A stretch of 6,249 nucleotides of DNA from DASRSS01 sp035656335 (GTDB lineage Bacteria > Actinomycetota > Actinomycetes > Mycobacteriales > Jatrophihabitantaceae). The DNA lies in contig DASRSS010000280.1 of assembly GCA_035656335.1 (NCBI GenBank), forward strand, positions 1 through 6,249. Reading direction: 5' to 3'. The notes beneath the pieces were generated by a model. It did no database searches and was not told where the DNA came from. It was given only the letters and a program-made list of their open reading frames with translations. Of this stretch, positions 1 through 4,528 are shown one piece after another (the stretch's first letter is position 1; each line of letters begins with the position of its first letter). A program made the translations under genes and the position numbers.

Positions 1-744
1 CGGGTGGCCGCCGCGTCCTGCTGGCAGGTGGCGAACTGGACGGTCGAGGCCGGCGTGGCCGGGACCAGCTACGTGGTGCGGCGCGTGGCCGAGGGCGAGC
101 CGGCCACCGCGATCCTGCAGGAGGCCGGCGCCGACCTGCGCGCGGCGGCGTGGCGCGCGCTCGGGCTGCGGGACCAGCCCGACGAGCGCGGCCTGCCGCA
201 GCGGCTCCAGGCGCGCGGCACGTCGACGTCCGAGCTGCAGCGCCGCGGCAGCGAGCTGATCCGCCGCTCGAACGACGTCAACGCGGCCGACGACACGCAT
301 CCGGCGTTCGCGCGCATCCTCGGCGAGATCACGCCCGATGAGGCACGCATCCTGCGGTTGCTCTACCTGGACGGCCCGCAGCCGGCGATCGACGTGCGCA
401 CCAACCGTCCGCTCGGCATCGGCTCCGAGCTGGTGGCCGGCGGGCTGAGCATGATCGCCGAGCACGCGGGCTGCCTGAACGTCGACCGCATCCATCCGTA
501 CCTGACCAACCTGTCGCGCCTCGGCCTGATCGAGTTCTCCAAGGAGCAGGTCAGCAATCCCAAGCGCTATCAGGTGATCGAGGCGCAACCCAAGGTCGCG
601 GACGCGGTGCGCCGCGCGGGCCGGATGCCGCGCATCGTGCAACGCAGCATCCACCTCAACACGTTCGGCCAGGAGTTCGTCCGCACCTGCCTGCCCGTCG
701 AGAGCGAGCGCCGGCCGCGGGCCCTGCGCCCCGACACGCCCTGA
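1..744 (+). CDS. Abi-alpha / DUF4393 family protein, 5' truncated by window edge
   Basis: The reading frame is open from base 1 and ends at TGA 742-744. A GTG lies at 4-6, but the first residues already read as the middle of a helix, so the true start is probably upstream. Counting from that GTG, residues 1-95 are a helical, Ala/Arg-rich region. Residues about 97-231 match my recollection of the actinobacterial DUF4393 (Abi_alpha) domain: ITPDEARILRLL near 109-120, then GPQPAIDVRT, RPLGIGSELV, GLSMI, a 'YLTNLSRLGLIEFS' stretch near 166-179, RYQVIEAQP, and RRSIHLT-like RSIHLNTFGQEF near 214-225. The middle part looks like a winged-helix fold (inference). The family is named after a lactococcal abortive-infection protein, but actinobacterial members are commonly chromosomal and their role is not known to me. 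The C-terminal tail (232-246) is Arg/Pro-rich. No other defence gene is visible nearby, so the name should not be read as proof of phage defence. Confidence 0.8.
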   Translation, partial: RVAAASCWQVANWTVEAGVAGTSYVVRRVAEGEPATAILQEAGADLRAAAWRALGLRDQPDERGLPQRLQARGTSTSELQRRGSELIRRSNDVNAADDTHPAFARILGEITPDEARILRLLYLDGPQPAIDVRTNRPLGIGSELVAGGLSMIAEHAGCLNVDRIHPYLTNLSRLGLIEFSKEQVSNPKRYQVIEAQPKVADAVRRAGRMPRIVQRSIHLNTFGQEFVRTCLPVESERRPRALRPDTP

Positions 745-752
745 CATTCCTC

Positions 753-772
753 GAACGCGCCGCGCGCCGTTC
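753..772 (+). terminator. possible hairpin terminator after the Abi-alpha gene
   Basis: GAACG (753-757) pairs with CGTTC (768-772). With C767 bulged, CGC (758-760) pairs with GCG (764-766), leaving a 3-base loop. The hairpin begins 8 bases after the stop codon at 744. It lacks a T-run, as is common in high-GC actinobacteria, and GC-rich hairpins arise easily by chance. It also covers the region where a -35 element for the next gene would sit, so it could instead be an operator. Confidence 0.3.
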
Positions 773-789
773 CGTGACCTGATCGCCAC

Positions 790-801
790 TACAGTGCGGC
801 T
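790..801 (+). promoter_or_regulatory. -10 element of a probable leaderless promoter for the response regulator
   Basis: TACAGT at 790-795 fits the actinobacterial -10 consensus TANNNT. It ends 6 bases before the GTG start at 802, which places the expected transcription start on the start codon itself. No Shine-Dalgarno-like purine run is present in the 20 bases before the GTG, which agrees with leaderless translation. The base run 17 bases upstream (CCGTTC, 767-772) is a poor -35 match. That is usual for leaderless promoters, or could mean activator dependence. Confidence 0.5.
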
Positions 802-1509
802 GTGACGAGTGCCGAACCGAGCCGGCGCGGACTGATCCTCGTCGTCGAGGACGAGTCCGCGATCGCCGATGTCATCGCGCTCAACCTGCGCGCGGCCGGT
901 TTCGGCGTGCACGTCGAGCACACCGGCGACGGCGGGCTCGCCGCGGTGCGCTCGCTGCGCCCGGCCGCGATCGTGCTGGACGTCGGCCTGCCGGGGATCG
1001 ACGGGATCGAGGTGTGCCGGCGGCTGCGCGGTTCGGGCGACTGGACGCCGATCCTGTTCGTCACCGCGCGCGACGACGAGGTGGACCGGGTGGTCGGCCT
1101 CGAACTCGGCGCGGACGACTACGTGACCAAGCCGTTCTCGCCGCGCGAGCTGGTCGCGCGGGTCGGCAGCGTGCTGCGCCGCACGCATGGCGCCGCGACC
1201 GGCGGTTCGACGCTCGAGGTCGGATCCGTCCGGCTGGACGTGGACGCGCGCCGTGCCTACGCCGACGATGCCGAGATCGAGCTGACCGCGACCGAGTTCG
1301 ACCTGATCGCCCACCTGATGCGCCGGCCGGGACAGGTGTTCTCGCGCGCTCAGCTGATCAGCCAGGTGTGGGGCTACAGCCCGGACACCGGCAGCCGGAC
1401 CGTCGACGTCCACGTCGCCCAGCTGCGGGCCAAGCTCGGTGCCGCCAGCCCGATCCGCACCGTGCGCGGCATCGGCTACTCCGCGGACCCGGTGCGGGCC
1501 GATTCGTGA
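802..1509 (+). CDS. OmpR/PhoB-family two-component response regulator
   Basis: This is a 235-residue cytoplasmic DNA-binding regulator, a normal length for the family. The receiver domain covers about residues 10-123. The acidic pocket is Glu16-Asp17, the predicted phospho-acceptor is Asp60 (in VLDVGLPGIDG), and the conserved Thr88, Tyr107 and Lys110 (in DDYVTKPFSPREL) are all present, so it should be phosphorylatable. A winged-helix DNA-binding domain fills about residues 135-232. It includes LTATEFDLIAHLMRRPGQVFSR, the recognition-helix region SRTVDVHVAQLRAKL, and the closing IRTVRGIGY hairpin. The start is GTG at 802, chosen because a -10 box lies just upstream and the receiver begins soon after. 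Its stop overlaps the start of the histidine kinase by 4 bases, so the two are a cognate, translationally coupled pair. The specific regulon cannot be read from sequence, but 11-base-period repeats before the exported-protein gene at 3355 are a candidate target. Confidence 0.95.
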   Translation: MTSAEPSRRGLILVVEDESAIADVIALNLRAAGFGVHVEHTGDGGLAAVRSLRPAAIVLDVGLPGIDGIEVCRRLRGSGDWTPILFVTARDDEVDRVVGLELGADDYVTKPFSPRELVARVGSVLRRTHGAATGGSTLEVGSVRLDVDARRAYADDAEIELTATEFDLIAHLMRRPGQVFSRAQLISQVWGYSPDTGSRTVDVHVAQLRAKLGAASPIRTVRGIGYSADPVRADS

Positions 1510-2867
1510 CGCGCCGCAGGAGCGGGCTGGCCGCGCGGATCACCGCGCTCGGGATCGCCGTCGCGGTCATCACCGGCGTGCTGGCCGGCGCCCTCGCATT
1601 CGGGCTGATCCGCAACGCCGGCGCGCGGACCGCCCGCGCCGAGCTGGGCCGGCTGGCCGACGTCGCGGCACACGTGAGCGACACGGGCGTGGCGCAGAAG
1701 CGGCTGGGGCGAACGCTGCTCGCGATCTCCATCCAGTCCGGCCACTTCGGCCCCACCGGCGCGGTCCGGTCGCCGTGGCCGATCGTGCCGGCCGCCCTGG
1801 ACGCGTCCGCGCTCGCGTTCGTGCGCTCCGGCGGATCGGTGTCGCTCACCGAGAACGTAGACGGCGTCGGCGTCTACGTGGAGGCGCGTCCGACGTCCGG
1901 AGGCGGGGGAGTCGTGCTCGTGCAGCGGCACGGGGACGCCAGCTCGGGCGACGGCGCCGCGATCCGCCGCACGCTGCTGGCGATCGCGATCGGCGTCGTC
2001 GTCGCCGCGGCGGTCGGCGCGCTGATCGCGCGGCGCATGGCGCGTCCATTGCACCGCGCTGCCGCGGCCGCGCACGCGCTCGCCACCGGCCGCCGCGACG
2101 TCGTGCTCCCGACCGACGGCCCGGACGAGGTGGCCGGCGTCGCCGCCGCGGTGAACACGCTGGCCGGCGCGCTGGCCTACTCCGAGGACCGGCACCGGCA
2201 GTTCCTGCTGTCGGTCTCGCACGACCTGCGCACGCCGCTGACCGCGATCACCGGCTACGCCGAGTCGCTCGCCGACGGCGTGGTGCCGGCCGAGCGGGCG
2301 CCCGAGGCGGGCGGGGTGATCCTGGCCGAGGCGCAGCGGCTGACCCGGCTGGTCACCGACCTGCTCGACCTGGCGCGGCTGGACGCCCACGACTTCCGCA
2401 TCGAGCTCGCGACCGTCGATCTCGACGCGCTGGTCGCGGCGACGGCTGCGGTATGGCGGCTGCGCTGCGAGCGGGAGGGCGTCGCGTTCCGGACGGAGCC
2501 CGCGGGCGATCCGCTGCCAGTTCAGACCGATCCCGGGCGGGTGCGCCAGGTGCTCGACGGGTTGCTGGAGAACGCGCTGCGCGTCACGCCGGCGGGCGCG
2601 GTCATCGTGCTCGCGGTGCGCGCCGAGCAGGGGTACGCGGTGCTGGAGGTGCGCGACGGCGGCCCCGGTCTGCGTCCGGACGACCTGGCCGTCGCGTTCG
2701 ATCGCGGCGAGCTCTACCGCCGCTACCGGGGCGTGCGCCAGGTCGGCACCGGCCTCGGCCTCGCGATCGTCGCGGGACTCACGACCCGGCTCGGCGGCAC
2801 CGTGGAGGCCGGGCACGCGGTCGAGGGAGGCGCCCGGTTCACGGTGCGCCTCCCTCGCCAGGGCTGA
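1506..2867 (+). CDS. membrane sensor histidine kinase, partner of the upstream regulator
   Basis: This is a 453-residue kinase. The GTG at 1506 is chosen because it overlaps the regulator's stop (GTGA) and is followed directly by RRRSG and a membrane segment; the frame stays open further upstream but only over the regulator gene. TM1 is about residues 12-35, TM2 about 157-176, and the roughly 120 residues between them form an extracytoplasmic sensor domain I do not recognise. A HAMP linker follows (about 177-229). The H-box is SVSHDLRTPL with phospho-acceptor His239. The ATPase domain shows the N-box Asn356 (LLENALRVTP), the G1 box Asp384-Gly-Gly-Pro-Gly388, an F-box-like FDRGELYRRYRG, and the G2 box G414-T-G-L-G-L419. 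All catalytic motifs look intact. It should autophosphorylate and pass phosphate to Asp60 of the upstream regulator. The signal is unknown. The last codons also encode a perfect inverted repeat (2822-2857). Confidence 0.95.
   Translation: MTRRRSGLAARITALGIAVAVITGVLAGALAFGLIRNAGARTARAELGRLADVAAHVSDTGVAQKRLGRTLLAISIQSGHFGPTGAVRSPWPIVPAALDASALAFVRSGGSVSLTENVDGVGVYVEARPTSGGGGVVLVQRHGDASSGDGAAIRRTLLAIAIGVVVAAAVGALIARRMARPLHRAAAAAHALATGRRDVVLPTDGPDEVAGVAAAVNTLAGALAYSEDRHRQFLLSVSHDLRTPLTAITGYAESLADGVVPAERAPEAGGVILAEAQRLTRLVTDLLDLARLDAHDFRIELATVDLDALVAATAAVWRLRCEREGVAFRTEPAGDPLPVQTDPGRVRQVLDGLLENALRVTPAGAVIVLAVRAEQGYAVLEVRDGGPGLRPDDLAVAFDRGELYRRYRGVRQVGTGLGLAIVAGLTTRLGGTVEAGHAVEGGARFTVRLPRQG
2822..2857. 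terminator. perfect 12-bp inverted repeat, candidate bidirectional terminator
   Basis: CGAGGGAGGCGC (2822-2833) is perfectly complementary to GCGCCTCCCTCG (2846-2857). Inside the 12-base loop, CCG (2834-2836) can pair with CGG (2842-2844), extending the stem past a single bulged base. It lies inside the last codons of the kinase gene, ending 7 bases before that stop codon. On the other strand it starts 15 bases after the stop of the exported-protein gene. Neither side has a T-run. The position between two convergent genes and the stem strength favour a shared terminator, though the stem also encodes kinase residues. Confidence 0.55.
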
Positions 2868-2872
2868 TCGAG

Positions 2873-3355
2873 TCAGCTGTTCTGCGTCGTGCCCGTCCCG
2901 CCGTCGGCCGAACCGCCGCTCGCACTGCGGGGGCCGATGTCCAGGATGTGGCGCGCGTGCGCGGTCGAGGAACCGACGCCGGTGACGAACACGCGGTCGC
3001 CCAGGTGCACGTCGGCGATCGTGCCCGGCTGGCCCTGCCCGTTCTCGCGCAGCCGCACCTTCGTGGCGGCCGAGACGGCGAAGTGCTGCTCGGTGCCGTC
3101 GGCGGTGTGCACGACGATCAGCACCGGCGACACCCCGGTGACCTTGCCGCGGGCGAAGTCGTGCGTGACGAACGTGCCGTTCGCCGCGCGCGACACGAAC
3201 TGGCCGTGCAGCGCGTGCTTGAGCACGGCGCGGGCGGCCGGGCGGTGCTGGCTCCCGGTCGACGGCGTGCTGCTGCCGGTCGCGGCCATCGCCACGGTCC
3301 CGGTGCCGAGCACGGCGGCCGCCGCGATGCCGGAAACGAGAATCTTGCGGTACAT
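2873..3355 (-). CDS. small exported protein with DUF5666-like domain
   Basis: This is a 160-residue protein. An upstream in-frame ATG at 3379 is possible, but the ATG at 3355 is preferred: AGGAGG lies 7 bases before it, and it makes a classic signal peptide. That peptide has the basic start MYRK, a hydrophobic core at about residues 5-21, and Ala-Met-Ala at 22-24 with likely cleavage after Ala24. There is no lipobox Cys, so it is probably secreted or held in the envelope. Residues about 51-141 look like a beta-rich DUF5666-type domain, with GKVTGVSPVLIVVHTADG, HFAVSAATKVR and IADVHLGDRVFVTGVG. The last 20 residues are a Gly/Ser/Thr-rich tail. The family has no established function known to me. 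The gene is convergent with the kinase (5 bases between stop codons) and has its own promoter carrying repeats of response-regulator type, so control by the neighbouring two-component system is plausible. The family assignment rests on motif resemblance only. Confidence 0.8.
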   Translation of the reverse strand: MYRKILVSGIAAAAVLGTGTVAMAATGSSTPSTGSQHRPAARAVLKHALHGQFVSRAANGTFVTHDFARGKVTGVSPVLIVVHTADGTEQHFAVSAATKVRLRENGQGQPGTIADVHLGDRVFVTGVGSSTAHARHILDIGPRSASGGSADGGTGTTQNS

Positions 3356-3362
3356 CTCGATG

Positions 3363-3368
3363 CCTCCT
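3363..3368 (-). promoter_or_regulatory. strong Shine-Dalgarno that fixes the start of the exported protein
   Basis: AGGAGG on the minus strand lies 7 bases before ATG 3355. It is the only perfect ribosome binding site in the window and lies inside the alternative longer reading (ATG 3379), which argues against that upstream start. Confidence 0.85.
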
Positions 3369-3371
3369 GTC

Positions 3372-3388
3372 CAAGCCACGGTGGCTTG
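3372..3388. repeat. near-perfect palindrome in the 5' leader of the exported-protein gene
   Basis: CAAGCCAC (3372-3379) and GTGGCTTG (3381-3388) are perfect reverse complements around a single central G. The palindrome lies between the proposed -10 box (3391-3396) and the Shine-Dalgarno (3363-3368), so it covers the expected transcription start. A 1-base centre cannot form a tight RNA hairpin without opening inner pairs, so a repressor or activator dimer site is as likely as an RNA element. Confidence 0.45.
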
Positions 3389-3390
3389 TC

Positions 3391-3419
3391 TGGGTACGAG
3401 ACTGTCCGCTTGACGTCAA
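3391..3419 (-). promoter_or_regulatory. sigma70-type promoter of the exported-protein gene
   Basis: On the minus strand TTGACG (3419-3414) matches the -35 consensus TTGACA at 5 of 6 positions. It is followed by an exact 17-base spacer and TACCCA (3396-3391), a -10 close to TANNNT apart from the last base. Transcription would begin near 3384, giving a leader of about 30 bases with the Shine-Dalgarno. The -35 lies inside the 12-base perfect palindrome CTTGACGTCAAG (3409-3420), so TTGACG is also present on the plus strand. Confidence 0.55.
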
Positions 3420-3450
3420 GATCACGTCCGGCAAATGTTCGGGTTCTGTA
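3402..3450 (-). promoter_or_regulatory. 11-base-period direct repeats, candidate OmpR/PhoB-type regulator site
   Basis: Read on the minus strand, GACGT (3428-3424), GACGT (3417-3413) and GACAG (3406-3402) start exactly 11 bases apart. Two weaker copies continue the same phase upstream: AACAT (3439-3435) and TACAG (3450-3446). OmpR/PhoB-family regulators are known to bind head-to-tail repeats of about 11 bases, one helical turn each. The array overlaps the -35 box and the spacer, and a regulator of this family is encoded close by. The repeats are short, so chance is not excluded. Confidence 0.4.
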
Positions 3451-3473
3451 CGGGCCGTGTCCGGTCGCGGCCG

Positions 3474-4517
3474 TCAGCCGTCGCGCTGCCACTCGTCGTC
3501 GACGCGCGTCCAGTGCTCGGACGGTCCCGCGTGCCGCAGCACGTCGGTCAGCCACCAGGTCTGGTCCGGGTCCCAGCCGGCGAGCAGGGTCGCGGCCGTG
3601 TCGCCGTCCGGTAGCGGCAAGGACCGAGTTGCGGTGCTCAGGTAACCGGCGACGCTCACGTGCACCGCGTCCCAGTCCGCGGCGACGGCGGACCAGTCCG
3701 GGATCAGCCAGCGCCCGCTGCGGCCGGTGACCCGGTACCAGTCGTGCTTGCGCACGTGCGTCACGTCCAGCGGATAGGCGGCAACCAGGCGGGTCCACGC
3801 GTCCGGCCCGTCGATCTCCCAGACCTTTGGCTCACGGCTCGTCGCCAGCGGCCAGACCGTCGCGTCGTCCGCGCCCACGCTGTCCTCCTCCCAGAGCAGG
3901 GTGAGGGAACCGATCCCGGGCAGCGGCCGGGTGGTCGTGAGCCGATGGGCGTGCGTAGGTGTGGACCACCAGCTGCCGGTAAGGCTGGCGGCCGGGTCGG
4001 CGGGACGGTTGGCTGCCGCGTTCCGGTTGTCGACGACGATCCGTTCGTGCCAGCGCCGCAACCGTTCCGCCGCCCCGGCCAGTTGTGGTGCGAGCGGCGG
4101 AGTGCTGTGCCGGTCGGTGTAGCGCAGCGCGGACAGCTCGACCGGCGTGCTCCACCACGCGGCAGCCGGTGCGGCCACGACCGCCTCGGCGATCCGGCGC
4201 AGTGTTTCGGTCACCTCCGCATCGGCGAGGACGACGTCCCAGTTGTCCGGCGGCTGCCAGTACATGGCGGAGCTGACGGTGTGGTCCACCGCCTCGGCGA
4301 ACTTCAGCGGGTCGGTCCAGCTGTCGATCGCATGCGCGCCGGTCCGGGCGAGCGCGTCGACCAGGTTCTGGCGCAGCACTCCGTCCGAGGTGCTCCGTGC
4401 CGCGAAGAACGCCGTGCGGCGCACTTCGGCGTCGAACTCCTCGGCCAGCTCGAGACAAAGGCGCCGGCCGCGCGGGCCGGCGAGCAACGCGTCGGCGTCC
4501 AGGTCCGGTGTCGTCAC
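3474..4517 (-). CDS. Trp-rich protein of unknown function
   Basis: This is a 347-residue protein starting at GTG 4517, 7 bases after the stop of the GH15 gene, with no clear Shine-Dalgarno, so translation is probably coupled. I do not recognise a named domain. It has no signal peptide or membrane segment, so it is probably cytoplasmic. The N-terminus carries AGPRGRRLCLELA (13-25), which I recall from unnamed actinobacterial proteins. Trp is unusually frequent, 21 of 347. The motif WWSTP occurs twice (121-125 and 183-187), suggesting two related segments. The C-terminal half has a regular pattern: VWEIDGPDAW, YPLDVTHVRKHDWYRVTG, RWLIPDWSAVAADWDAVHVSVAGYL and LLAGWDPDQTWWLTDV. Such evenly spaced Trp and Asp residues suggest an all-beta or ligand-binding fold (inference). 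Codon use is like that of its neighbours, so there is no sign of recent transfer. Probably co-transcribed with the GH15 enzyme; a functional link is unproven. Confidence 0.85.
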   Translation of the reverse strand: MTTPDLDADALLAGPRGRRLCLELAEEFDAEVRRTAFFAARSTSDGVLRQNLVDALARTGAHAIDSWTDPLKFAEAVDHTVSSAMYWQPPDNWDVVLADAEVTETLRRIAEAVVAAPAAAWWSTPVELSALRYTDRHSTPPLAPQLAGAAERLRRWHERIVVDNRNAAANRPADPAASLTGSWWSTPTHAHRLTTTRPLPGIGSLTLLWEEDSVGADDATVWPLATSREPKVWEIDGPDAWTRLVAAYPLDVTHVRKHDWYRVTGRSGRWLIPDWSAVAADWDAVHVSVAGYLSTATRSLPLPDGDTAATLLAGWDPDQTWWLTDVLRHAGPSEHWTRVDDEWQRDG

Positions 4518-4528
4518 GGCGTCGTCAC
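4507..4528 (-). repeat. tandem 11-base repeat at the GH15 / Trp-rich gene junction
   Basis: On the minus strand GTGACGACGCC (4528-4518) is followed at once by GTGACGACACC (4517-4507), identical except at one position. The first copy holds the GH15 stop (TGA within GTGA). The second holds the start codon of the next gene. Each copy begins with GTG and would encode Met-Thr-Thr-Pro, but the first is stopped after four codons by the TGA at the copy junction. Confidence 0.8.

Noticed and set aside
1014..1505. Upstream extension of the kinase reading frame
   Set aside because: The open frame runs back to an ATG at 1014 but only over the response-regulator gene and with Arg/Pro-rich composition; GTG 1506 with the 4-base overlap is the natural start.
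3356..3379. Eight extra N-terminal codons for the exported protein (ATG 3379)
   Set aside because: They would cover the perfect AGGAGG and put acidic, uncharged-core residues ahead of a clean signal peptide; the ATG at 3355 fits better.
1476..3434. Long minus-strand open frame (652 codons) antisense to the kinase
   Set aside because: Arg/His/Asp-rich low-complexity translation with no motif, opposite a kinase with all catalytic boxes intact.
3450..3474. Weak hairpin just after the Trp-rich gene's stop
   Set aside because: ACGG-CCG pairs with CGGCCGT only with a bulged G and a 10-base loop, it overlaps the stop codon and has no T-run, so I do not call it a terminator.
1439..3730. Very long plus-strand open frame (763 codons) across the kinase and beyond
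   Set aside because: It overlaps the kinase and the exported-protein gene in other frames, and is almost all Arg/Ala/Gly/Pro with no domain pattern. It is a by-product of high GC.
4462..4482. 8-bp inverted repeat CGCCGGCC / GGCCGGCG with a 5-base loop near the start of the Trp-rich gene
   Set aside because: It encodes the Gly-Pro-Arg-Gly-Arg stretch that recurs in this protein type, so GC-rich codons explain it; no positional argument for function.
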